A stretch of DNA of 64,000 bases from Conus ventricosus (taxonomy: Eukaryota; Mollusca; Gastropoda; Neogastropoda; Conidae). The position numbers and the translations under genes are program-made. Location: the NCBI GenBank assembly GCA_018398815.1, contig CM031609.1, positions 31,827,799 through 31,891,798 on the forward strand, written 5' to 3'. The notes beneath the pieces were generated by a model. That model was not told where the DNA came from. It made no database searches and saw nothing but the letters and a program-made list of their open reading frames with translations. The number at the start of each line of letters is the position of its first letter. Within the stretch, counting starts at the first letter, position 1. Positions 1-13,400 of the stretch are shown here, one piece after another.

Positions 1-204
1 GAGGTACCATCTTTTGTTTGTTTTTATCTGTTAATTTTTTTTAAACAATTAAAGACCCTTATAACACAAGTCCACAGAAACGAGTTTATATTTTTTTTTC
101 TAATTCAGTCAAGGGCTGCTTTGTTTCCCCAACATTCTTTTGTAGATGTACACTCCTTCAGTCCTGATACTTTTTATCTGTATGCATACATTTATTTTAT
201 TTGT

Positions 205-245
205 AACCCAACGACCACAAAGGACTATATCAGGGCACCGCTTTA
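205..245 (-). repeat. Copy of the LINE/SINE shared 3' tail
   Basis: On the minus strand it reads CCTGATATAGTCCTTTGTGG then a TCGTTGGGTTACAA stretch, a diverged version of the terminal segment of the LINE at 39.4 kb. Only about 40 bp is recognisable. Confidence 0.5.
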
Positions 246-301
246 TTACAAGTTGAAGGGAAGAACTAACAATATGTAACTATGCATATATGTACATGTA
301 C

Positions 302-429
302 ATACATACATACACAGAGGGAGAAAGATAAATACATCATAGTTGAATGTAAGTGTGTGTGTGACATACATACATACACAGAGGGAGAAAGATAAATACA
401 TCATAGTTGAATGTAAGTGTGTGTGTGTT
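302..429. repeat. Two-copy tandem repeat, 64-bp unit
   Basis: The segment CATACATACACAGAGGGAG through GAATGTAAGTGTGTG occurs twice in direct tandem with almost no divergence. No gene is seen in 1-568 apart from this and the tail copy at 205-245. Confidence 0.8.
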
Positions 430-1175
430 TGTGCTCTGAACAAATAGATGGGGGTGGGAAGGAACAAGTGCAAAGATTTTAAAAAGCAAAAATGGTAGTA
501 GGAAGTAGTAGAAAAATATAATTGAAAAAGATGGTGTTAGAACCTAAACATTAAATCCTTAACAAGAGCAGGGTTCCCACTTCCTCACAGGAAAAAATTC
601 AAGGGTTTTTCAAGGGTTTCTAAAGGGGATATTTTAATTTTTAAGGGGCAAATTTAGCCGTACAGTTGGAAAAAAAAAGAGCGAATAATTACCTTACACA
701 TGTAATCCAGCCATGATGATAAGGTGATTACACTTCTGTAGTCTTTTCCATGCTCAATATCATATACAAAAAATAAAAAATGAAGTCTTTACACAGAAAT
801 TGAGAAATCAGAAAAAGAAAACTTTCAATCTGCTTTCCGGACCAGTATCTGACTTGGGATGTCCAGCTGCTCCTGTTTCAAGTCCTTATTCAATGATTCA
901 TATAAAAAAGCATGACATATTCATTAAGTCTCTACCGGCAGCTGCAGCCGAGGCCCCCTCTCTGGCACATTTCAGGAGGGAGCTCAGCAAACTTTACTTT
1001 TAAAATACAGCCACTGTATGTGTTGTCGTGTGGAAGTGTGTGTGAATGGTTGGCGGGCCTGGACTAGCCTAATGCTTGTTCTGGGGCAGGATAGGGAGCG
1101 GGGTAATCCCTCTTGAAAAGGTGAACATGGGTAGCCTTCCTGCAGCTCCACACTCAACTGTTTTTTTGTTTGGTT

Positions 1176-1177
<2 letters not shown>

Positions 1178-1217
<40 letters not shown>

Positions 1218-1277
1218 TGTTCATGTGTGTGTCTCTGTGTGTGTGTGTCTCTGTGTGAGTGTGTGTCTGTGTGTGTA

Positions 1278-1333
<56 letters not shown>

Positions 1334-1371
1334 TCTGTGTGTGTGTGTGGCGCTGCGCGCGCTGTGTGTGT

Positions 1372-1419
<48 letters not shown>

Positions 1420-1722
1420 TCTCTCTCTCTCTATCTTTCTGTGTGTGTGTCTCTCTCTCTCTCCGTCTCTCTGTCTGTGTGTGTGTGTGTGTGTCTCTCT
1501 CTCTGTCTCTGTGTGTGTGTGCGCGCGTGTCTCTATGTGTGTGTATGTGTGTGTATCCGTGTGTGTGTGTGTACGTCTCTGTGTATGTGTGTATGTCTCT
1601 CTGTGTATGTGTGTGTGCCTGTCTGTGTGTGTGTGTGTGTCTCTCTCTCTCTGTCTGTGTGTGTGTGTGTATGTCTCTCTGTGTATGTGTGTGTGCCTGT
1701 CTCTGTGTGTGTGTGTGTGTGT

Positions 1723-1785
<63 letters not shown>

Positions 1786-1799
1786 TGTGTGTGTGTGTA
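1178..1799. repeat. Compound (GT)n microsatellite, about 620 bp
   Basis: Long (GT)n runs interrupted by TCTC, GTAT and GCGC blocks, inside element A. Open frames read through it in both directions (His/Thr or Cys/Val polymers) but are artefacts of the dinucleotide repeat. Confidence 0.95.
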
Positions 1800-1943
1800 G
1801 GCTAGCTCGTAGGTAAGTTAGGGGGGTAGGGGTGTGGTATGAATGCTGTCTTTTAAACAATAAAGTAGGATTTTTTTTTTTTTACAAATGCGCACACACG
1901 AATCGACGACGTGACGATTGATTTGAAGATTCAGTCTGTTATT

Positions 1944-2603
1944 TCACTCTTTTTTCAGTTCTGACAGAAAAAGGAGCAATGCCAAAAGTTGCAAGATATC
2001 TATTTTGGTTTCCCACACCGATAGTTCGTCGCAATCGAGTAATATGGAAACATTGCTGCAAAACAGTTTCGTGTTGTCTTCAGCAGATTGGGAACTGTGA
2101 TGATTGTTGATGGCATGAATCGTCCACAACACTTCAGCTTTCAACACATCTGTCCCATTTGCTGTTATTGTGAATTGGCTGACGATTCTTACTGAGGAAA
2201 GGGTCTGACCTGATGTTGAATGAATTGATGATTGCCGAACGAAGTCCGTAAGATTAACTACCAGCCTACTCGCTTTTTCCAATTCCACGTATTTCTTCCT
2301 CTTTCCGTGACTTGCAACCGCCGATTCGCCCATTGCCCGAACATCAACGGTCTTTTTGCACACTTTACGGAAAAACGCATGTTTGTTGTCTCTGCATTCA
2401 GTGATCCAGCTTCGATATTCTTCCTTCTGTAACCACAACGGATCAAATGCGCAATTTCCCTTAGGCATGATGGCAGACGCAACAGTGTTGGAATTCACCG
2501 AAGATGAGGGAGCATGGCGCTCTTTGTCGGAAGTCGAACTGCGCATGCGCAAACGATAACCAACTATCAAATTGCTTCCCTTTGCTTGAAAAGCAGACGA
2601 CAC
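1944..2603 (-). pseudogene. BED-type zinc-finger transposase N-terminus, truncated
   Basis: A 219-residue ORF inside element A. Around residues 53-105 it carries FDPLWLQKEEYRSWITECRD then a single-finger region with CRDN, CKKT and MGESAVASHGKRKKY, the BED-like pattern found at the N-terminus of hAT-like proteins in marine invertebrates. After it come a Ser/Thr-rich linker and KAEVLWTIHAINNHHS, which in that family starts the next conserved block. The remainder is short and unrelated, so the ORF looks truncated. The first zinc ligand pair is weak (His/Phe substitutions). Confidence 0.6.
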
Positions 2604-3057
2604 ACAAAACGATTCGAGAGGCGAAAATCGATGTCCGAAGTCTTGTTCGCGTTTGTTCTCCGATTCGTCTTCAAATGTTACGGTCAGTTTTGGTCCGAAA
2701 ACGATTTTTAAGGGGATTTCAAGGGATGGTAGGGATATCTGCAGTTTTCAAGGGTTTTCAAGGGCCTTTTTGACCCAGTTGTTTTTTAAAGGGGTTTCAA
2801 GGGTCTTCAAGGGGCGTACGAACCCTGAAGAGATACTTATAAACATGAACATTTAGTAAGAATAGGTGATCATTAAAATAATTATTATTAATGTTTCTGG
2901 ATTTAAATGCGAAGATAAATAATTCAAGCCTGTTTAGGAGCCAGCAACAATGTTTAGAGAGTAATGGAGCAAATCATGAGGGTTATACACCGAGATATAG
3001 TGAAATGAACACTGCGAGTGAATAAAGCCAAACAAATCCAATGGCATCTAGACAGAC

Positions 3058-3112
3058 CAGCCCTGATGTGGCCCTTTGCGGTCGGCTGGGCTATAAGCAA
3101 CATTATCCTATC
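3058..3112 (+). repeat. Copy of the LINE/SINE shared 3' tail
   Basis: Contains CAGCCCTGATGTGGCCCTTT then GCGGTCGGCTGGGCTATAAG and ends CAACATTATCCTATC, the (TATCY)n tail. The same segment terminates the LINE at 39.4 kb, but the sequence upstream here is unrelated to that LINE. Confidence 0.75.
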
Positions 3113-3387
3113 TAGACAGACTGCACTCACGCTTGGCAGTGAAAGGGTTATGACTTTAAAGTCCTATACCACAAATTTGCTGGAACCCATCCAGCCACAT
3201 ATCCATCCAAAGCAAGGGATACCCAGATATTTTTAGAACTGTTTGCATTTTGAATATGTATGGAAACAAGATAGCATTTGTTTTTCTATTTGAAAAAGTC
3301 AAACAAGCAAAAAACAACACACACAAAAGCTTGATTTCTGACAAGGAGAAATCTCTGTGAAACAACACAAAGCAAAAGTGGACTCAC

Positions 3388-3444
3388 CTTGTACCCAACT
3401 CAGCAAGAAGGAAGGCAAGCACGTGCTTTGGCTGACGATGCAAT
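3388..3444 (-). CDS. EIF2S2: EIF2S2 exon 7
   Basis: Short 57-base exon encoding [19 protein letters not shown] once the codons split at both ends are completed; the next residue is Ser or similar. Acceptor TTTCAG, donor GTGAGT. The remaining exons (zinc-ribbon domain and stop) were not found in 1-3387. Confidence 0.93.
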
Positions 3445-4409
3445 CTGAAACACAGGTGACAAACACCTACGATGACATGCCCGAAAATCACTTCTCAGAA
3501 AACAGAGCAGAAGAAGAGGATCCCAGGACCCAAAATGTAATTCCTTAATCAACAACAGTAGACATGCCAAAACCAAAAAGAAAAAAAAATACAGCACACT
3601 GTTAACCAGTATGGGGTGAGGCAGAAGAATGAGAGAGATGGAGGAATGGGAGGACAGAAAAAAGAAGATTATGGGCATTGGCTGTGAAACAGATTCAATA
3701 ATGAGCCTATAAACAAAAAGATTTATTCCATTCTCACTTTCATAAACTTGTCATGCCATGTTGCTGCACTCGCCTGTTGCAAACAACAGAAAAACTTACA
3801 TATCAAATCTATCCAAAAAAATGTTCAAAAGTTGTAGTCTAACGAGCAAGAACACAATTTACAAATCCAGAACATACATTCCCAGATACTGACATTGTTT
3901 AATCTACCAAGATTTTCTTCCCCTGATGAGTAAAACAGCACTTCCAAGTGCATGCAAATGTATCAACTCATCCAAGAAAATGTTCAAAAGATGTACCCCT
4001 TGACAACACGAGCAGATTCAGAATACAAATTCTCAGATGTTGACATTGCTTACTCTACCTAGACTTTTCTTCCCCTGAAGAGAAAAAAGCCATATCGAGA
4101 GCATGCAAACAAAGCCAGGCCCAAAAACCTTGAACATCTGACATAATACCTGGTCTTTCTCCTGCTCTGATCACATTCAAACACTTATGACTGGATAACA
4201 CTATAAAATCATTTCTGCTGAACACATTATATATCGTAGTTGATGTAACCTGAAAAACTATGCTACCACTGATAAGCGTTTACGTTCTGCCTTTTTGAGA
4301 TGTCGACCAGTGTTTATAGGTTATTAAATGATATTAAAGTATAAGCACAAAAAAGTTAACAGTGAATACTGATGACATCAAGCTGAAGCTATCATGACCA
4401 AGATCAATT

Positions 4410-4443
<34 letters not shown>

Positions 4444-7400
4444 ACTTGCAAAAACTCTTGTCCTTGGACACCCTTACCCTTCTTTTTACTTGAATCAATT
4501 ACATGTAAAAATTAATTCAAGTAATTTACATATCTGCTCATTCTTTTCTTCCTTTCCATACTTATTTACTCCTTCAACATTTTCAGAATTTGACTTCAAA
4601 TCTCCTACATAAGGACAGAATTCAAAATGTAAAATACACTCAAGCAGACAGGAGAACCAAAATAAATATATCAAACTGTAAAAGAAATACACACACACAC
4701 ACACACACAAAATGGAACCGTTAAACCATCTTGAGAATAAATTCCTAAAATACTTTTTTAATTTCAGTGTGTCTGTCTTACCTCCCAAGGCTTCTGCAGC
4801 AGGTAATCCACTTTCAAACGGATTTTAACCGAATTTCCTTTTTTGTGTCATATACTGCCAAAGAAAACTTATCTATGATCCTCCTTTAAAATTAGTGTGC
4901 CATAATCAAAAACGCTACTCTTTTCAGGTGGTTTCTTAAATTAAGGATTTCTTTTTAATTGGCATGTCCTTGGCAACAGCCCAAAATTCAAGAGTTTCAA
5001 GGTGGTCAAGAACCCTGTGTAGTGTCAACCAGTTAACTTACAGCCTGCAGATGTCGGCGAAGTTGGCAAAAGAGGTTTTCCTGGTGCCCACACGCAGCAC
5101 CTGGGGTGGTCTCATGACAAAGCGCTTCTTGTCTCCAGCAATCATCTCAGGGTTCTTCTCCCGCATGATGTCAAACACTCGGGTCAGCAGCTGTTAACAT
5201 CACACATGCACTTGAAACTCACTGTGAAGCTCCACACTCAGTAAGAATATATTCATCATTGCTTGCATGGCAGCTGGGATTCACACAAGATGAAATTGTT
5301 TCTAACATAGTAAGATAATTTGGACATTTAAGGAGCCTGAGTCATGTATCAAACTGACCATGATGACACTAGTTTTCTTTCCTTAGTTTATACTATAGGC
5401 TCACTGGCTGGATCTACCAGAGTGCGCCTGCTGAAAAGTAGGTTAGACTGGGGAGAGATATCTTAAAACACTGTTTTTGTAAAATTGTTCATGTGTTGTA
5501 CACCATCATACAGCTTAATGATTGTACTACAAGAATGAAGATGATACAAATGCTTGTAATGTTTACTATGTCCATGTTATAATAAAGGATGCATCATATT
5601 GATAATTATGACTGTTCACACAATTTTTTTTTCAAACTGATTTCTTGATTTAATCCATGTATTCATAATCAAAATATCAAATACAGCATTCATCTAGTTG
5701 TTTTTTCAAAATTCACCATTATTTCTCAGGAAAGGTCACTCAAAAATAATATTCCAAGTGAAGGTGCACGCTATATCGCATACACAGGGCACAGTCAGGA
5801 TCACAGTCACACTGGGTCCAACTATCAGCACCGAGATCCTCCTGAAATGGCCAAACAACATTAAATATGCAATCTGAAATCATTCAAATCATCTCCGTTG
5901 TTAAACAGTAACTGCATCACTTTTTTTTTAGGAAGAGATGAGAGCACCTCTGACAAAAGCAATCTTTGTTCTTTCTTTCTTTCTTTCTTTCTGCGTACGC
6001 AGGCTGATACTCCTGCGGACACTGCCTGTATAGACAGGCAGTGGAGTTTTGTGTGTATGACCCTTTTTTATCCCGCCATTAAGGCAGCCATACTCCATCT
6101 TCGGGGAAGGTGCATGCTATGTGTAACGTGTCATCCATACCAACGGCCAAACTGGCCTTCTCTTCCGAAAGTTGGTGATGGGATTTGACGTGTGTGCAAG
6201 ATGTTGTGCGTGCGTTCACACACGGAACCTCGGTTTATAGTCTCATTCGAAGGACTGTATGGGGAATGGAGTCAGAACCAATGTCAACTCCGAGGGAAAA
6301 ATCCCCCTGTACCGAAATTCGAACCCGCAACCCCAGGATCACGAGTCCGGCGCTCTACCAACTGAGCTATTCCGGCCCCCTCAATCTTTGTTCAAATTTG
6401 AAATACTGAATAAACTGAGCTTATCAACCTTGGACTGCTCCTAATTATCAACATCGAGTTATCATAACTTTGTCAACTGACATCTGGAATCAGACCTTCA
6501 AAGTGTAACCCTCAAACACATCTTTGCTGCCTGAAAGAAACAGTAATTCCTAAAATCCCTACTTCTGTTAATACATATCCAGACCCATCAGACAAAAACA
6601 CAGTGTTCCTGTCAGACATGTCCAGAACTACGCTGTCCTGTACAATTGTGGGCAGGGGTGGAGGCAGGGTTGGCAACTGGTTGATAAAATAATGTTTATT
6701 TTTAAAGGTCTTCAACCAAAGCAAAATCTTGTGAAAATTCTCTCTCTTTTTCTTCTGCCAGAGCACTGTGATATTTTTCTGAATGTGACAGTTTTAATCC
6801 ACCAATTAACATAGCTATATTTCTTTGGGTATGAAGTTTGAACAGGACACCGAAGGGCATGTCCTCCACCTCACCAACACAATGGCCTACTCTTCTCTGA
6901 TATGTGAAATGGGATTTAGCATGCATTCTAGATTTGTCAGCATATGTTTACATGCACACACTGGACTGGGAAGGGACTGGAGATTGCACAAATCAGTGAA
7001 ATGTTACTCCAAAGAGAAAATCAATATGATTATTTAGGTATAAATCAAATCCCGGACCTTGGAAGAAGAATCCCACACCTTTATCACTTGGCCACCTAAG
7101 CCAAAGAGAAAATCAAAATGTAAATTGATTACAAGATTTTAAATACTGTGACACAGATGCTGACCTAATCAAAAATTGATAGAGATTTATGTTTTTGTTA
7201 TTTCAACACCTTTAACCTTTCTATCCCGTTTCGCCCTTTCCCGCCCGACCCCTCAGGCTCCTGATCCGCCTATACCGCCCGTTCCTCAGTAGGCCGATTG
7301 TCTCGGTGTGCCTCCCTTATTTGGGTTGACTACAGTAATAAGACAAACCGGTCGTTATCCGGGCCTTTCATACCTTTCTCAGCGCCATTTGTAAGAGCGT

Positions 7401-10400
7401 TTGTGGCTTTTTTTATTTTTAATCGATTATTTTGGTCATCCCATCGACTTCCGACGACGATCAAATGTTGCACTCTGACAGTGATAGTGACATGAGCTTG
7501 ACTGTGGACCAAATGTTCAACATGAATGTGTTTTCCGACCGAAAATAACGACTGGAATGAATCGGACATTGATCTCGACTCTGTAGACAGCGACAGTGAC
7601 TATGAAGTTGCAGGAGTGAATGCGAGTAGTGACAGTGACAGTGACTCGGACACAGGCGACGCAGGTGCTACTGATGTCGGTGGATGTGCACAGTCATCGC
7701 AGTGGTCAAACGACGACTTTCGGACTGAAGTTCGTGTGTTTGATGCATACAGGGGCCCCCCCACGTCCACAAGTGAATCTTCGAACACCTTTTGATTATT
7801 TTTCACTTGTTTTTCCTTTAGACGCATTCCATCTCATGGCCAGGGAAACCAACCTGTATGCAAGACAAACGCTCATGGCTGCTGGTCTTCCTGAGGATAA
7901 GTTTCAGCCAACCACTGTGGATGAAATCAGAGCTTTTGTTGGTCTTCTCATGTTTATGAACATGGCCCCTGTTCCTCATCGTGATTTTTATTGGAAAGAC
8001 TCTTCTCCTCCTTTGGGTGTCAAGTGTCATGTCGAAGAACAGGTTTGAACAGCTGAACCAGTATTTTCACCTCGCTGATACCACTCAGTTTGTTCCAGAG
8101 GTCAGGCTGGGTATGACCCCCTGTTCAAAGTCAGACCTCTCATTTCCATGACACAAGAATGTTTTGCTATGCAGTTTCTACCTGGGCAAAACATCACAGT
8201 AGATGAGGCAATGATCAAGTTCAAGGGTCGTTGTGGTTTTCTGCAGTACTTGCCTGCAAAACCAACGAAGTGGGGCCTCAAGGTGTGGGCTTTGTGTGAT
8301 GCGATTCTTTTTATATGCTGAATTATTCAGTACATACTGGGAAGACCAATGATGTGCCTGCTGGGACAGGTGATGCCCTAGGGGATCGTGTTGTCAAACA
8401 CTTGGCAGAATCCCATTATTTCAAGTGGCACACCATCTACTTTGATAATTATTTCACGTCAGTCCCCCTCATTCAATATCTGTTTCAGAAGAAAACCTTG
8501 GCATGTGGGACTGTGCGAAATAACAGGAAGGGTCTGCCACAGGATATGAAGCCAGCAAAATGTGTCAAAAAGTCTGGGGACACAAAGCGCTGGTTTCGTG
8601 AGATTGGCTATGATGATTTGAAGGGCAAGCTTCAGGCTGTTGCTTGGTTTGACCGTCGTAAGGTCACCCTTCTTACTTCTGTCCATGATGGAACCGATGG
8701 AGAGCTTGTCAGAAAAGGTGCAGGGGGTGTTGAAAAAGCCAGGTATTCTAGGCCCCTGGCTGTTGCTGATTACACCAAGAACTACAACGGTGTTGACAAG
8801 CATGATCAATTGCGATCATATTATTGTTCCAAGCAGAAATTCATGAAGTGGTGGAAATATGTGTTCTTCTTCTGCCTGGACACTGCTGCAGTAAATGCCT
8901 TTGTAATCTACAAAAACTCTGCAGATGCCCCACTGAAACTGCATGTGGATTTTCAAACTGAGATTGTCATGGGCATGGTGAATGGTTTCAAGGGTCGAAA
9001 ACGGATCGGCCGTCCCGTTGTTCATGACAATCCAGACAAGCACAAACACTTTCCTTCCAAAATCCAGTCTGCCAGATGCAAGAAGGACTGTGTCTGTTGC
9101 AAGAAGGAAGGCAGGAAAACCCCAGCAGGCAATGCCATCCAGTCAACACATGAGTGTGTGATGTGTAAGGTGGCTTTGTGCAAGGATCGTGGCTGCTTTT
9201 TTTCTTTTCACCAACAGTGAGTAGGTTCCTACACACTCATTCCTAGCAGTACACACCTGATACTTGACTAAATCAAGGACTGGACTTTGTCATTTTTGTT
9301 TTGTACAGACTGTTTTTGGGTTGACTAAATATTGAAAGTGCCACATACAAAAGTACTGGAATTTGTGCATGTAAGAAAAGTGCACAACGGAAAGAAAATT
9401 TCATGTCGGTGATCTGTGTGTGACAAAAGTGATCAAAAGCAAGAACATTTCCAGTGACTGTGTTGTTTGTGTGTGATCACATTTGGATTATATAATTCAT
9501 TACATCTGGAACCATATGGTGAGTACAACAAAAATATTTGAGTGTTGTTTTGTGTTGTGATGCCTGCCTCTCTTCCTTCCTACTAACACCTGCATATAGT
9601 TGGAAATATTATCAGTCATAGGAATTCTTTTTCTCACAAACACAAACTAACTCATGCAGATCAACAAGCATGTACTCCAATACATTTTCAGTAAATATGG
9701 TATGATTTTGACTTCTTATTTTTTTTATTTATTTTTTTCCTGCTATGTAACTGCTATGTGACTTAAAAACGTCACAAAAATTTCGCGTATATTCCTAGCT
9801 ACCTGTGTAACTACTAACACCTCACAACACCCATCAGTTCTTTTCAGATGGTGAACCTGACCACTTGCCACCAAAAAGGTAGGTGTTATAAAGTTGATGG
9901 GTGTTGTATTGCCCGTCTATCTCCTATTTCACCGACGTAGGTGTGTTTTCCAGGTAAAATCAGGTGTGTGAGTGTTGAGCCATAAAATATTTTCACATAC
10001 CCCTAAAATAACAAGTGCAAACCAAAGTTCAGCTTTCCATAGATTTTTGCTGAAAATTTGAAATCTTTTTATCCATTAGTTTATTTTTTACAATTTTTAA
10101 AGTCAGTACCCCAATTCGGGCAGCAAATTCCAATATAAACTTAGTAGTCTAGGCGAATTCTGTCATACGAAATACAGGACAATGAAGGTTAACAGGTTAA
10201 TATTTTCAAAAGCACTTTCACCAAAACAAGAATAAGAACTGTTTTCTCATAAACCTGTAAACATTTTTTCATATAAAGCAGAAAAAATATGAAAATTTTG
10301 AAGGACATTCACTCACTATGAACAGAAAGAATTGTCACAGATTATACATTTTCTTGATTAAAACATAAACACACACTCCTTCCCCTCCAACAAAGAAGCA

Positions 10401-13400
10401 GGGATGATATTTATGGTGTGAAGTGGACAAGGGGATGGGGCAAGGAGCAACAAGTAAGCCATATAAACACTACTCACCTCATCATAAGTATAATCTCTGT
10501 CTGAGAATCCCCAAGCTCTACTGCCAGGCCCATCTGGGATATCCCCACCAATGTCATCTGGAAGACAAGAACAGAATCACCTTACCATATTATCATCAAA
10601 TCAATCTGAACCTGACCAGTCTTCCTTAACTACATGTACATTTCCTTCAAGCTCAGGAAATCAAATCAAACACTCAACTTTTCTGGTGAAATCTCGGCTC
10701 CACATAACAGTACCCATTCACATGAAATATGACATACTGGATGGGACAGCCAAATGACCAAACATTGAACATAATCTTAGGGGTAGGAGTGGAGAGAGTT
10801 GCGACGGTAGGTTCTTTCCCAGTCATCTCACCTAGTAGTTAAACTGTACAGCACGATGTTTCTGATCTCCCAAGTCAACATTGTCCAGACTGGAAGAACA
10901 TCCTCTGTGTTTTCATGCATGTTTGGTCGGTTCCAACACATGAAAATACCCAACATATCCCAGAATGCTTGGACAGGAGATAATTAGCATCAAGAATCCT
11001 TCACTGGCGATCAAAACACTGTGATATACTTTGTTACAGCAGCAACAGCCCTCTCATTCACACTAGCATCCTCACAACTTTTCCAGTCATAGAACAGATG
11101 ACAAAAGGTACACCCAGTTAAGACAGTTCACCCAGTGCTGAGATTCAGCCACCCAGACCAAGAAGCCAAATGGATTCTTAATCTGGAAACTGAGATCTCT
11201 GACAGCCTGACCTGTAGCTCAGAAAACTCCACTAGACAGGCTGCGAAAACTGGCATGCACAAAGCAAAACCAAAGCAGTTCTAGAGTGACTTACTGACTG
11301 TGACTGATGATGAACGAATGCACTTGAAGATGTCCAGTGTTCTCTTGCGAGTCCCAGCCACTTGGCAGGTGTATGTCTGCCATGTAGTGTGGATCTAGAG
11401 TCTCTACCACTCACAATATTTTCATCTGGGCAACTAGAAACACAAACTATATTTGCCTGACAAAATTTTAAGGCACAACTGTTGAGTTTATACACGTTAA
11501 ATCTGTCTTGATAACTAAACCAGCGCAACTCTGCAGTAAATCTGCAACAGTCAGTCAGTGATAGATGGTTTCACTGACACATGGAAAAGATTTTCAATTT
11601 TTCCTGTACATTTACAGCAGCTTCATTTTCACGATACCCCAAGTTAGAAGTCTGTTCTTGTTTCTTTTTCTTTTTTGCTTTGTTTTTCAGTTTTGCTTCA
11701 ATCTCCTTCTATGATCTGCTGCTTGTAACAAATGTAAGATGAGACCAGATCATAACCCTGCCAGCTTTGTCCACTTCGTCTACTTAATAAAACAAACAAA
11801 TCATTTAAAATATATAAATGAACCAAAATCAAACCCATATTTGTAGTGGACAAAAAGGTGTTGGTTGTTTGTTTTCTGGAAGGGATGCTCTATCATTCTC
11901 CATTAGAAGAAAAAGAAACACCTGAAGGTGCTGGGGAGGACCCAGAGAAGCACTGTCTTCGCCTGCCTTTAGAGCAGTCCTGTACCACCCTTGGAGGCCT
12001 GCGCTGTGTTGACGATGGGTACAGTGTTGGTTGTTTGTTTTCTGGAAGGGATGCTCTATCATTTTCCATTACATTTCTATTACAGTCAAGAAGACACACA
12101 GGATTCGGAAACAAACCAATACCCATTAATCAGAAAAAAAAATTCTGTTCCCCCTTCCCTATCCTCAACTCATTACCTCCCCCCCGCCTTCTCTTTCACA
12201 GTACCACCATCCACACCCTGTTGCCCAAGGAACTTACCCAGATCCTCTTTGCCATTCTCCTCCTCCTCAAAGTCATTGATACGATCCATCTTCTTCTTCT
12301 TCTTCTTCTTTTTGGTCAAATCAAGAGAAAACTCTTCCTCTAGTGAGACACCTGTGTCCCCCCCCTCTGTCGCCGCCAATTTCCATCTGAGAGGCCTACC
12401 AAACACATTTCAAGAGAAATAAGACAATACATAAAGTAAACGCAGAAATGAATAGACATACCTTTCACAGTCCAAAATCATTTCGTAACTTGAGTAAGCT
12501 GTTATTTAATGAACTCTGCATGTAATCGCGTGCGTGCGTGCGTGTGCGCGTGCGTGTGTGTATGTGTGTGCACATGTGCATGCATGATTATATATGTGTA
12601 CATGTTTGTGTGTGCACGTGGCTGCATGCCTTTTCAAGGCTCCCCAAATCGTACATAACACATGCAGTCACATATCATGACAGGAAGTTATCCACACAGA
12701 GGAATTAAACTACAAAACTAATCATCTCTAAGGTGTTCAACATCAGTGAAATCTCTCACACAAAATAAACTTCAAAGCAGATCTCTCTATGACATACATG
12801 TATCCTGGATTCCCAGGTACTTGTCACACAGCATTTTAGATCAAATAGAAATGGGGGTACAGTACCTTCTGGAACTAAAACACACACAAGAGAAAAATCA
12901 TGAAAAAGACTAAGATGTCTTAATTGTTAGTGTTTCATCATGTAATAAACTTCAAAGCAGATCTCTGTATGACATGCATGTATCCTGGATTCCCAGGTGC
13001 TTGTCACAAAGCATTTTAGATCAAACAGAAATGGGAGCACAGCACCTTCTGGAACCAAACTCACACAAGAGAAAAATCATTAAAAGAGTATGACGCATTA
13101 ATTGTTAGTGTTTCATCATGTACTGAAAACTCCCTGCGGAGCTTCGCTATTTGAACAAAATTCAATTAAGCCCGTCAGACTCCAAAGATCCTATGTATTC
13201 TTTGCCAAAAGCTACAAAAGTTGTTAACTAATGTGTCATTAACAAACGCAAACACTGGCTGGATGACAAGTTTGGCCTCAGCTCCTTTGCACTAAATGCA
13301 TGCATCCAGTATCAAGAGAGTGTGCTGCATTTGAAAGCCTCCATCATGTCCATTGTTGCAAAGTCATACTCGTCAAGAGTGAGTGTCTGTGATGGCTAAC

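Larger units (their letters stand above)
569..2827 (-). mobile_element. hAT-like DNA element with BED-finger ORF (element A)
   Basis: Terminal inverted repeats CAGGGTTC (569-576) and GAACCCTG (2820-2827) are immediately flanked by AAGAG on both sides, a candidate 5-bp target duplication. Subterminal regions at both ends are filled with TTCAAGGG/AAGGGG motifs. The only protein is the BED-finger ORF at 1944-2603 on the minus strand; between it and the left end lies a 620-bp GT-rich microsatellite. No transposase catalytic domain is seen, so the element is probably an internally deleted derivative. The CAGGGTTC ends are typical of hAT elements, but these have 8-bp duplications, so the superfamily is an inference. 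Confidence 0.7.

Noticed and set aside
1069..1860. Long ORFs on both strands (His/Thr and Cys/Val polymers)
   Set aside because: They are translations of (GT)n/(CA)n, open in several frames at once, with no start context or non-repeat domain. The same holds for the ORFs at 20606-21208, 49208-49534 and 62243-62886.
5761..5845. Third copy of the SINE body
   Set aside because: Only GAAGGTGCACGCTAT resembles the SINE; the rest does not align.
6299..6381. Functional tRNA gene on the minus strand
   Set aside because: A and B boxes are present, but the acceptor arm does not pair. The sequence continues into a 300-bp body with an AAAG tail and a 12-bp duplication, so it is a SINE head.
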